A stretch of 20,504 bases of DNA from Deltaproteobacteria bacterium UBA6930 (lineage in GTDB: Bacteria > Myxococcota_A > UBA9160 > UBA6930), in the NCBI GenBank assembly GCA_002450755.1, contig DKAI01000101.1, forward strand, positions 24,254-44,757, written 5' to 3'. Positions 5,340 to 12,240 of the stretch are shown here, piece by piece. Made by a program: the position numbers and the translations under genes. How positions within the stretch are numbered: the first letter of the stretch is position 1; every line of letters begins with the position of its first letter. Below the pieces are notes generated by a model. That model saw nothing but the letters and a program-made list of their open reading frames with translations. It did no database searches and was not told the origin of the DNA.

Positions 5340-7362
5340 TCTTCTCCGTTGCGTTCCTGAGTTCAAGCAATGAGTGGAAATTGTGAAATTCTCGCAATTC
5401 GACATCTTTGGAGTCAGTTGTTGGGAAGAGTGGTTTGTTTCCAAGAGGTGGAAGAGGAAGTCCTCCATGCCTTTGCTTTTCAATTTTTTCTTTAACCTCA
5501 AATTCGAACCCTGGATCGTTGGCATCATCATGGCACCCACTGCAGATCTCCAAAATGACGCATGATCCACACTTGTCGGTTAGTGCGAGGATGGACTCTT
5601 TCTTTTTAGAGCCGTTGGCTATATGTACTGATCCCGGTCCGTGGCACGACTCACACCCCACTCGTCCGAGGTCCATATCGTCTGAAAGTGCCGCATTAAC
5701 TGGAAACCCCCCCGGAGAGCCAAAACCCGTGGTGTGACATTTGAGGCAATCGCTGTTTTCTTTTTGATCTCCCAAGCTCTGTGTGGAAAGTGCGTGGGCC
5801 TGCTGGGACCATATTTGATATTCAGAGGAATGACAGTCGCGACAGGCATCGGATCCAACATAGGTTGCTCCATTTTCAGGAAGGGTATTCCGTGCCTTCT
5901 TGCGGCTTAAAACAAGTTTAAGCTTTTCTTCATCTGTCAAAGACAGATACTGCGTGTTTGACTTGTGTGAAGTTTTTAAGGCGAAGGTTTTATAGTCAAA
6001 TCCTAGTGAATGTTTGGAGTCGTGGCAGTTCAGGCAAACGGTTTCGTAGTTATCGTTTTTTACAAAATCGGGGGACAAATGTGGTCCTCCACGACCATGG
6101 CATGATTCACACCCCACCCCTTCAAGGTGGCTTGTTGGACGCTCAAGAGAGTACCCTCCTGTTTGCTCCCATCCCACAACATGGCACCCAACACAATTCG
6201 GATCACTTTCCGCACCATGTTTGATTAAAGTCTCGAAGGCCCGCGCGTGTGTCGTTAGAGCCCAAGTGTCGTGCTGGTTATCATGGCACGTTCCGCAAAA
6301 TTCGTTGCCACTAAAGCCTTTCGAGTTTAGTAGCATCGGCACCGACATTCCCGAGATTTGGGCTATACGCATCCTTAAGAGGTGAGGATGCCTTCTCGGG
6401 TTCCATCCTTCCTCTCTGGAGATCAGTCGATTTTCAGGATCAATAATAAACGATGTTGGATAACTTGAGAGATCACCGAAGCTTTGTTGAATTTTTTTCG
6501 AAGGATCTCTATAGGGTTTAAAAAAATCAATGTCATATTTTTCAAGGCTTCGTGTAACATTTTTAAGGTTACCTTGGACGGATATTCCAATAAAGTTCGG
6601 TCGTTGTTTAAGGGGTATTTTTGCCAATTCTTTTTTGAAAAAACTAAGCGCATGGTGGCAGTGTGGACACGTATGGAGAAAGAAAACAATGACAGTACCT
6701 CTCCCGCCCGCCTCGTGGAGCGAGAAAGTATTCGAGCCATCTAAAGTTGTCGCTACAAAATTTGGAGCGAGAGGCTTTCCCCCGAATGACGACATGCCGA
6801 AGGCCTCTTCTTTTGGCAGTCGTAGCCAACCTTTCAGCATGTTCTCGATTCGTTCGGCGGCAAGCTCTTCGTTAAGACCTCCCGTATGAACGTCGCCACC
6901 GCGTATGAGTTTTCCAGACGAATTAACGACTAAGAATGCGGCAGGACTTTTGGCTCCCAGTTTGGATGCGAAATTCATTCTCGAATCCTCAAGAATTTGA
7001 AAATCGAATTTCCACTTGTCTTGCAGTTCGTATAGAGCGGCTCCACCGCGACCCGCTCCAAGAATTTGAAAGTTGTGTTCCTCTCTAAATTCGGAAATTT
7101 TTGATAGAGCTCGAGCGGCAGCCTTCGCTTCGAGAGAGCTCGCGTTGAAGGTAAACAAGAGAAGTCGTTTCCCGATTAGGCTTCCCACGGATAAGGTTGA
7201 TCCATCAAGCGTCGTTCCGGTAAAGGCAGGCAGTGGTCGGGCATTACGCTGGGCCTCTACTCGGCTGTTGAGTAGCCCGACAGATGCCAGGAGAAGGAAT
7301 GCGGTGAAGCAGGAGTAAAACGTTCGTATGTCAAAAGAGTGTGTTTTTTTCTCCTTTTCCAT
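5329..7362 (-). CDS. Periplasmic fusion: two thioredoxin-like domains plus octahaem c554-like cytochrome c
   Basis: This 677-residue exported protein has a signal peptide or membrane anchor (hydrophobic 17-31, possible cleavage after RVEA near 37). The first thioredoxin-like domain (about 42-180) has FNASSLEAK where a CxxC would sit, so it lacks redox cysteines. The second (about 195-335) is TlpA/AhpC-like with an active CPHC at 232-235 and the cis-Pro-type segment YPTSF near 301-305. The remainder holds eight CXXCH haem-binding sites at 356, 390, 418, 443, 507, 539, 570 and 607. They form two repeats of four (each C..CH, C..CH...G, CESCHG.G, C..CHD) resembling cytochrome c554-type domains. 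An extra CGSC without His lies at 598-601. The protein probably moves electrons between thiols and a haem wire in the periplasm; partners are unknown. It is the first gene of a unit with the glycosylase. Confidence 0.88.
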   Translation of the reverse strand: MEKEKKTHSFDIRTFYSCFTAFLLLASVGLLNSRVEAQRNARPLPAFTGTTLDGSTLSVGSLIGKRLLLFTFNASSLEAKAAARALSKISEFREEHNFQILGAGRGGAALYELQDKWKFDFQILEDSRMNFASKLGAKSPAAFLVVNSSGKLIRGGDVHTGGLNEELAAERIENMLKGWLRLPKEEAFGMSSFGGKPLAPNFVATTLDGSNTFSLHEAGGRGTVIVFFLHTCPHCHHALSFFKKELAKIPLKQRPNFIGISVQGNLKNVTRSLEKYDIDFFKPYRDPSKKIQQSFGDLSSYPTSFIIDPENRLISREEGWNPRRHPHLLRMRIAQISGMSVPMLLNSKGFSGNEFCGTCHDNQHDTWALTTHARAFETLIKHGAESDPNCVGCHVVGWEQTGGYSLERPTSHLEGVGCESCHGRGGPHLSPDFVKNDNYETVCLNCHDSKHSLGFDYKTFALKTSHKSNTQYLSLTDEEKLKLVLSRKKARNTLPENGATYVGSDACRDCHSSEYQIWSQQAHALSTQSLGDQKENSDCLKCHTTGFGSPGGFPVNAALSDDMDLGRVGCESCHGPGSVHIANGSKKKESILALTDKCGSCVILEICSGCHDDANDPGFEFEVKEKIEKQRHGGLPLPPLGNKPLFPTTDSKDVELREFHNFHSLLELRNATEKNEN

Positions 7363-7733
7363 ATCCCGCCTAGCATGCGCATTCCATTTTCTATTGGAAG
7401 GCAGCTTGTAAAAGGTGTCGTTCCGCTCAACCGTAAAAATACACGAGGCTCCTCGGTCTCGCTTGGATTTGAAAGTCCTTAATTGGTCTCAGCTAAGATC
7501 TAGTATGTGCTTTTTTAGGAACTTGTTGGACTATCTGGTTCCCCGGTGGTGGGATATCGGCCGGAGCAGCCCCTTGCCCCTATGGATTAGCTAGATTCTA
7601 CGTTAACGAGGAAGGAATACCCTTCGCTTTTGAATAGCTTAACCTGAGGTTGCGGAACTCTTTTCTGGGTTGGTGAGTGATTCAACAAGTCGCTTCAGTC
7701 ACGCTGAGTCCAGGGGGAGGTTAAGGAGGAAAC
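7363..7733. other. Intergenic region between divergent cytochrome and yebC genes
   Basis: This 371-bp spacer must hold both divergent promoters, but no clear -35/-10 pair could be fixed. Visible items are a short inverted repeat CGAGG-ct-CCTCG near 7444-7455, a T6 run at 7511-7516, and a GC-rich block at about 7538-7580. Loosely complementary flanks (AGATCTAG at 7496-7503 and CTAGATTCT starting at 7590) bracket the T run and GC-rich block. This could be a small structured RNA, but it matches no RNA family I know. A strong ribosome-binding site (AAGGAGG, 7723-7729) ends the region. No tRNA or protein gene was seen. Confidence 0.4.
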
Positions 7734-8480
7734 ATGTCTGGGCATTCGAAGTGGTCAACGATAAAGCGGAAAAAGGGCGTGGCCGATGCAAAGAGAGGCA
7801 AGGTCTTTACGAAGTTGATCCGCGAAATACAAACTGCGGCTCGGATGGGAGGTTCCGATCTAGAAGGAAACCCGAGGTTGCGTCTTGCGATAGAGAAGGC
7901 TCGTGGTTCCAATATGCCGAAAGACAATATCGAGCGAGCGGTTCAAAAGGGCGCTGGCGGTGGTGATGGAGGAGATTTTGAGGAGATAGTTTATGAAGGT
8001 TATGGCCCTGGTGGCGTGGCGATTCTCCTCGAAACTCTTACAGACAACCGGAACAGAACAGTTAGTGACGTTCGCCATCTTTTGACGAAACACGGCGGAA
8101 ATCTAGGAGCGGCTGGTTGCGTGTCTTACCTATTCGAAAAGCGGGGGACAATTTTGTTTGCGAAGAGCAGCTTAAATGTTGATGAACTATTGGAAGCCTC
8201 TCTCGAAGCAGGTGCAGAAGATGTTCGTGAATTGGACGAATTTTTGGAAGTGATTACCTCGCCTGGCTCTTTAACGCCGGTGAGAGAAAGTCTAGAAAAA
8301 GCTGAGTATGTGGCTAATGAAGCGTCGATCAGCATGGAACCTAGAACGACTGTAACTCTTATTGGTAACCAGGCGGAAAAAATGCTGAGGTTGCACGATG
8401 CCTTGGAAGATTTAGACGATGTGCAAGTTGTATTTGCAAATTTCGACATTTCTGAAGACGAAATGGCAAAGTTTGCATAG
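7734..8480 (+). CDS. yebC: YebC/PmpR (TACO1) family protein
   Basis: The protein has 248 residues, the usual family length. It starts MSGHSKWSTIKRKKGVADAKR, which is diagnostic, followed by GGSDLEGNPRLRLAIEKA, NMPKDNIERAVQKG and YEGYGPGGVAI. The family has been described as DNA-binding transcriptional regulators and, more recently, as ribosome-associated factors that help translation of difficult motifs; which role applies here is open. The ATG is set by AAGGAGG 4 nt upstream. It leads the ruvCAB genes with a 23-bp gap to ruvC, a widely conserved neighbourhood that suggests co-transcription. Confidence 0.96.
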   Translation: MSGHSKWSTIKRKKGVADAKRGKVFTKLIREIQTAARMGGSDLEGNPRLRLAIEKARGSNMPKDNIERAVQKGAGGGDGGDFEEIVYEGYGPGGVAILLETLTDNRNRTVSDVRHLLTKHGGNLGAAGCVSYLFEKRGTILFAKSSLNVDELLEASLEAGAEDVRELDEFLEVITSPGSLTPVRESLEKAEYVANEASISMEPRTTVTLIGNQAEKMLRLHDALEDLDDVQVVFANFDISEDEMAKFA

Positions 8481-8503
8481 GCTACTGCTAAGCGGGTGTT
8501 TGG

Positions 8504-9046
8504 ATGCGCATTATTGGAGTTGATCCTGGATCGCGGGCTACTGGGTATGGAGTCATTGATGATGACCGGGGAGGGCTGCGCCATGTTTCGCATGGAGTAA
8601 TAAAGCCTCCCAGAATGGACGACTTGCCAGCCAGGCTAGCGTGGATTTTCAAAGAGCTAGGACGTGTCATTTCGGAGGTTCGGCCGGAGATTGCATCTGT
8701 CGAACGAACGTTCGTATCGGTTAGTCCTAAATCTGCCCTAATCCTGGGTGAAGCTAGGGGGGCTGCTGTCACCGCGCTCAGTGTAGCTAGATTACAGGTA
8801 GTGGAATACTCCGCTCGGGAGATCAAATTAGCGGTTACTGGATACGGGTCCGCAGAAAAAAAAATAGTACAGCAAATGGTTCAGAAATTACTCGCAATGG
8901 AGACAGTTCCTCCAAACGATGCTGCAGACGCGCTCGCGGCTGCGATCTGTTATACCCAGGGGAACTCCCCCCTGGTAGCTTTAACTAAACGGCGTAGTCG
9001 TCGGCCAAGAAGCAGGGGGCGAGGAAAGTTTGTTGTTCGGGGTTAG
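8504..9046 (+). CDS. ruvC: Holliday junction resolvase RuvC (crossover junction endodeoxyribonuclease)
   Basis: The 180-residue dimeric endonuclease cuts Holliday junctions symmetrically after RuvAB branch migration. The RNase H-like fold is marked by MRIIGVDPGSRATGYGV at the N-terminus. The catalytic acids can be placed at D7, E67 (in VERTF), D139 and D142 (in NDAADALA). The C-terminal tail (RRSRRPRSRGRGK) is more basic than usual and may add DNA contact; that is inference. The gene sits between yebC and ruvA in the standard order. Confidence 0.97.
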   Translation: MRIIGVDPGSRATGYGVIDDDRGGLRHVSHGVIKPPRMDDLPARLAWIFKELGRVISEVRPEIASVERTFVSVSPKSALILGEARGAAVTALSVARLQVVEYSAREIKLAVTGYGSAEKKIVQQMVQKLLAMETVPPNDAADALAAAICYTQGNSPLVALTKRRSRRPRSRGRGKFVVRG

Positions 9047-9094
9047 TTGGATTTGTTCAGGCGTCCTAAAGTTTAGAGCAATACGGAGCGCCGG

Positions 9095-9703
9095 ATGATT
9101 TCAAGATTGGAAGGAATTCTGTTTGAAAAACGACCTACCGTCGTAGGTGTGGACGTCGGCGGTGTTGGCTATGAGGTAAATATTCCCTTGTCGACATTCA
9201 CAGCACTTCCTGAGCATGGCGATCTCGTCTCATTGCACATCCACACACAAGTTCGCGACGATGCAATCCAGTTGTACGGTTTTTCTTCGATAACAGAAGT
9301 CCGGGCATTTCAACTCTTAATTCGTGCAAACCGTGTGGGGCCTAGGCTGGCTCAGACGGTTCTGTCGGGGATCGGCGCCAAAGAGTTACTGAATAGATTG
9401 GCAGATGGCGATGCACAGGCACTATCCAGAGTGCCTGGGATCGGCCAAAAGACTGCGAATCGGTTGATAGCTGAACTGAGAGAAAGAGCTTGCGAGCAGT
9501 TGGGAGACCAAAATCAAGATGACAAGTCTCGTGCGGAGGACTCCCAAGGATCCCCTCGTAACCAACTTCTGTCAGCTCTGACTAATCTTCAAGTGCCAAA
9601 ATCCCAAGCTGAAACTCTCGTGGATCAGGTCGTTAGTGATTGCGGAATTGACGCTCCTATTGAAACCCTGGTAAAGACGGCTCTGCCGAGGCTCGCGAGA
9701 TGA
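9095..9703 (+). CDS. ruvA: Holliday junction DNA helicase subunit RuvA
   Basis: The protein has 202 residues. The N-terminal OB-fold begins MISRLEGILFEKRPTVVGVDVGGVGYEV. The tandem helix-hairpin-helix region holds VGPRLAQTVLSG near 77-88 and VPGIGQKTANRLIAELRE near 112-129. A flexible acidic linker (about 135-155) leads to the C-terminal three-helix domain that contacts RuvB. RuvA tetramers clamp the four-way junction and load RuvB rings. The gene starts 48 bp after ruvC and overlaps ruvB by 4 bp (ATGA), implying coupled translation. Confidence 0.97.
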   Translation: MISRLEGILFEKRPTVVGVDVGGVGYEVNIPLSTFTALPEHGDLVSLHIHTQVRDDAIQLYGFSSITEVRAFQLLIRANRVGPRLAQTVLSGIGAKELLNRLADGDAQALSRVPGIGQKTANRLIAELRERACEQLGDQNQDDKSRAEDSQGSPRNQLLSALTNLQVPKSQAETLVDQVVSDCGIDAPIETLVKTALPRLAR

Positions 9704-10746
9704 CGGAGGTGGGTAATATAGAGCGTCACCTTTTGGAAGGCAGCCAAGATGAGACAGAGACCAGTTACGAGGAGAAGGTTAGGCCACAGAGCCTGGAGGA
9801 AATGGTGGGGCAAGATAGGCTTCGCGAAAATTTGGGTGTATTTATTGCGGCGGCAAGGGAACGCGGAGAGACCCTCGATCATGTTCTTTTCTATGGTCCT
9901 CCCGGTCTTGGTAAAACTTCCTTAGCTCGAATCATCTCTAACGAGCTTAATGCGCGTTTCCGGGCGACGAGCGGTCCTGTGCTGGAAAGGCCTGCCGATT
10001 TAGCAGGTTTGTTGGGGACGGTAGAGGAAGGCGACGTTCTGTTCATTGACGAAATTCACAGGTTACCGCCGGTGGTCGAAGAAGTGTTATATCCTGCAAT
10101 GGAGGACTTTCGCCTTGATGTTTTAATTGGACAAGGACCAGGGACTCAGTCAGTTAGGTTGGATGTACCGCGTTTTACCTTGGTCGGAGCGACTACGCGA
10201 GCGGGTTTACTCACCGCCCCGATGAGAGATCGCTTCGGGTGGACTGCGAGGCTGGACTATTACAATCCGAACGACTTGACTGGCGTCATAAATAGGACGG
10301 CCAAAGTTTTGCAGGTGCCGATTCATGACGAAGCAGCGAATGAGATCGCCAAACGGGCCCGAGGTACTCCCAGAGTAGCTAATAGACTTCTCAGGAGGGT
10401 TTGCGATTTCGCCCTTGTGGAGTCAGGTCCGAAGGCGGTAATTGATGTCCGTCTTGCAGGGTCTGCTTTGACTCGTCTCGATGTTGATGAGCTTGGATTC
10501 GACTCCTTAGACCGTGCATTGCTCTCAGTGCTGGTAGAGAAATTCGGAGGGGGCCCGGTTGGGATAGATACCCTCGCTGCAGCTCTCGGTGAGGACAGGG
10601 GAACGTTAGAGGATCTCGTGGAGCCCTTTCTCATCCAAGGAGGATTTCTCGAACGAACGTCACGTGGGCGTAAGGCGACGGAAAGGGCTCGGTCCCACTT
10701 GGGGTCTACTCCTCCTCTCAAACCAGCACAGACTCAGCTACTATAG
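9700..10746 (+). CDS. ruvB: Holliday junction branch migration ATPase RuvB
   Basis: The 348-residue hexameric AAA+ motor drives branch migration. Visible motifs are LEEMVGQDRLRENL near 32-45, Walker A GPPGLGKT (66-73), Walker B DEIH (117-120), sensor 1 VGATTRAG (162-169), the Arg-finger region MRDRFG (175-180), and a C-terminal winged helix (GGGPVGIDTLAAALGEDRGT). The ATG overlaps the ruvA stop by 4 bp. It is the last gene of the yebC-ruvCAB unit. No clear intrinsic terminator follows before the lpxC promoter region. Confidence 0.98.
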   Translation: MTEVGNIERHLLEGSQDETETSYEEKVRPQSLEEMVGQDRLRENLGVFIAAARERGETLDHVLFYGPPGLGKTSLARIISNELNARFRATSGPVLERPADLAGLLGTVEEGDVLFIDEIHRLPPVVEEVLYPAMEDFRLDVLIGQGPGTQSVRLDVPRFTLVGATTRAGLLTAPMRDRFGWTARLDYYNPNDLTGVINRTAKVLQVPIHDEAANEIAKRARGTPRVANRLLRRVCDFALVESGPKAVIDVRLAGSALTRLDVDELGFDSLDRALLSVLVEKFGGGPVGIDTLAAALGEDRGTLEDLVEPFLIQGGFLERTSRGRKATERARSHLGSTPPLKPAQTQLL

Positions 10747-10788
10747 GGCTTTGCGATCGAAGCGAATGAAACGGAAGAAATGGCATGG

Positions 10789-10839
10789 TGTGATCTTATG
10801 CTCACGCTTGTAACAAAAAGGTCACAAAGTCCTATGTGA
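10789..10839. promoter_or_regulatory. Pair of TGTGA/TCAC dyads upstream of the sigma-54 promoter
   Basis: Two imperfect dyads share the same half-sites and the same 8-nt spacer. The first is TGTGA-N8-TCACG at 10789-10806; the second is TCACA-N8-TGTGA at 10822-10839, in inverted half-site order. Their centres are 33 bp apart. They lie about 140-175 bp upstream of the start expected from the sigma-54 element, which is where enhancer sites for sigma-54 activators usually lie. A further small dyad, TTGT-A-ACAA, sits between them at 10808-10816. Assignment to NtrX or any other protein is inference. Confidence 0.35.
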
Positions 10840-10944
10840 AAATCTCCCGTGCCTATGCGTCCTGAAAGTTAAAGGTGTTTTCTAACTACCTAGCATTAAA
10901 TGGAAAGTCGTCTCTCTCCGCAATCTTTTGTATTTTTCTAAAAT

Positions 10945-10960
10945 TGGCACGTATTTTGCT
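10945..10960 (+). promoter_or_regulatory. Sigma-54 (RpoN) promoter for lpxC-ntrYX
   Basis: TGGCACGTATTTTGCT matches the consensus TGGCACR-N4-TTGCW at every defined position. The invariant GG (10946-10947) and GC (10958-10959) doublets are separated by exactly 10 bp. Transcription would begin about 12 nt beyond the GC, near 10970, giving lpxC a leader of roughly 60 nt. It lies in an AT-rich intergenic stretch, in the right orientation, upstream of a gene set that includes the sigma-54 activator gene ntrX. Sequence support is strong; activity is not shown. Confidence 0.8.
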
Positions 10961-10965
10961 TCATA

Positions 10966-10979
10966 TATGTATATACATA
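10966..10979. promoter_or_regulatory. 14-bp AT-rich palindrome over the predicted transcription start
   Basis: TATGTATATACATA is a perfect 14-bp palindrome placed just downstream of the sigma-54 -12 element, over the predicted +1. It could be an operator, or simply an easily melted segment that helps open complex formation. No known regulator is assigned. Confidence 0.35.
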
Positions 10980-11032
10980 CTGGTTCTGCTGAGCCGCGCC
11001 TCGGGGGGTAGTGGCAAGGGGGTGCTCGAACC

Positions 11033-11953
11033 GTGTTGCAACATACTATTTCCGAAGAAATCTCTTGTACTGGGATCGGCCTGCATACCGGGCAGCCAGT
11101 AGAACTCAAATTAAGGCCTGCTAGGGAGAATACTGGCATTGTCTTCATTCGAGAAGGGAGGGGGCATCCGGTCGAAATCCCAGCCCGCCCCGAATATGTA
11201 ACGAGTACACGTCTGGCGACAACTCTGGGCTTTGGTGAGGCAACGGTAGGAACTGTTGAGCATTTGCTTTCGGCGTTTTATGCCCTGGGTGTAGATAATG
11301 CCTATGTCTCACTAGATGGACCTGAAATTCCGGTGATGGACGGAAGCTCAGCCTCTTTTGTGTTTTTAGTTCGATCTGCAGGCCGAAGACAGCAAGGTCA
11401 GAAGAGGAGCAAGATCCGAATTAAGCACGAGATAAGCGTAAGGGATGGTGCAAGGTCTATCTCGGTTCGGCCGGGAGAAGGTCTGTTAGTCGATTATGCA
11501 ATCGAGTACGGGCACCCAACTATCGGTACGCAAAAGATCGATGGTTTTGTAGTAACTCCGGAGTCCTTTGAAAAAGAGATATGTCGCGCTCGGACGTTTG
11601 GCTTTCTTCATGAAGTGGAAGCACTCTGGAAGCTTGGCCTTGCCAAGGGTGGAACCCTCGAAAATACTGTCGTGTTGGACAAGGAGCGCGTGCTTAACGG
11701 GGGCGGGCTGCGATGGACCGACGAATTTGTTCGGCATAAAGTTTTGGACCTTCTCGGCGATTTGGCACTACTCGGTGCACCAATAGAAGGCCACGTGTCG
11801 GTCTCTCGGGGAGGCCATGCCTTGCATCGAATGTTGCTTGAAGAACTGATGGCCGCGCCCGATTCTTGGGAATTGACTGGCGGAGCACAGACTTCTAGGG
11901 AATTTGAGGCTGGTGAGATCGTGCCGAGCCGAGACCTTACTGCACCGGTCTGA
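11033..11953 (+). CDS. lpxC: UDP-3-O-acyl-N-acetylglucosamine deacetylase
   Basis: The 306-residue zinc amidase catalyses the committed step of lipid A synthesis in the cytoplasm. The zinc ligands are H77 (GTVEHLLSA), H235 and D239 (RHKVLDLLGD); the second catalytic His is H262 in GGHALH. Other marks are TGIGLHTG at 13-20 and the substrate-loop EIPVMDGSSASF near 98-109. The start is GTG at 11033, with AAGGGGG 11 nt upstream, and the product has normal family length. Placement behind a sigma-54 promoter and ahead of ntrYX, away from other lpx or fts genes, is notable. It shows the organism builds an LPS outer membrane. Confidence 0.97.
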   Translation: MLQHTISEEISCTGIGLHTGQPVELKLRPARENTGIVFIREGRGHPVEIPARPEYVTSTRLATTLGFGEATVGTVEHLLSAFYALGVDNAYVSLDGPEIPVMDGSSASFVFLVRSAGRRQQGQKRSKIRIKHEISVRDGARSISVRPGEGLLVDYAIEYGHPTIGTQKIDGFVVTPESFEKEICRARTFGFLHEVEALWKLGLAKGGTLENTVVLDKERVLNGGGLRWTDEFVRHKVLDLLGDLALLGAPIEGHVSVSRGGHALHRMLLEELMAAPDSWELTGGAQTSREFEAGEIVPSRDLTAPV

Positions 11954-12240
11954 TACGCCTTTTCCCAATTCGCTACCCAACAAAGATATGCGGTTTATTT
12001 CAGCTTTAAGGTTCCGAAGAAGCATCTGAGACTCGTCCTATTAGGACCTCGGGAAGGCTGGTCAGCGAATGTGGGCGAGCTTGGAGCCTCCAGAAGGCCC
12101 CGAGGGCTTCAATCCGCTGCTGAGTGACTTAGATACCTTGCGATGAGGAGCGCACTGATTAATGGTTTCTTCTGCTATTTGTGCCTCGACGCATTGGCCA
12201 TTACCGTCAAGCTAATCGAGACCCGGGTGCTGGAGAAGCG
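11954..12240. other. Spacer between lpxC and ntrY
   Basis: This 287-bp stretch has no convincing terminator or promoter. It holds an inverted repeat GTCCTA-T-TAGGAC (12035-12047) and a bulged hairpin GAAGGCCC...GGGCTTC near 12098-12112 without a T run. A 25-codon frame at 12069-12146 (MWASLEPPEGPEG...) has only a distant GGAAGG upstream and is not called as a gene. A GTG at 12181 is in frame with ntrY but lacks a ribosome-binding site. The spacer may be a leader that sets ntrYX expression relative to lpxC. Confidence 0.4.

Noticed and set aside
7520..7590. SRP RNA or 6S RNA gene
   Set aside because: A CCGGAGCAGCC stretch recalls the SRP core, but the diagnostic GGAAGGAAGCAGCC loop is missing; 6S-type central bubble sequences are not present.
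8704..8715. 12-bp palindrome ACGAACGTTCGT inside ruvC
   Set aside because: Short, inside a conserved coding segment and near what chance allows; no matching sites were seen elsewhere.
10789..10806. CRP-like site TGTGA...TCAC
   Set aside because: The gap is 8 nt, not the 6 nt of CRP sites, so it is listed only as an unassigned dyad.
10875..11102. Plus-strand frame over the lpxC promoter and gene start
   Set aside because: It covers the sigma-54 element and runs into lpxC in another frame; its hydrophobic look comes from the AT-rich promoter.
12069..12146. 25-codon frame (MWASLEPPEGPEG...) between lpxC and ntrY
   Set aside because: Protein-like composition, but the only purine-rich stretch is 11 nt from the ATG and there is no family match; too short to call without conservation.
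12181..12240. Longer ntrY starting at GTG 12181
   Set aside because: No ribosome-binding site at the GTG and a good GGAG before ATG 12241; the extra 20 residues look non-conserved.
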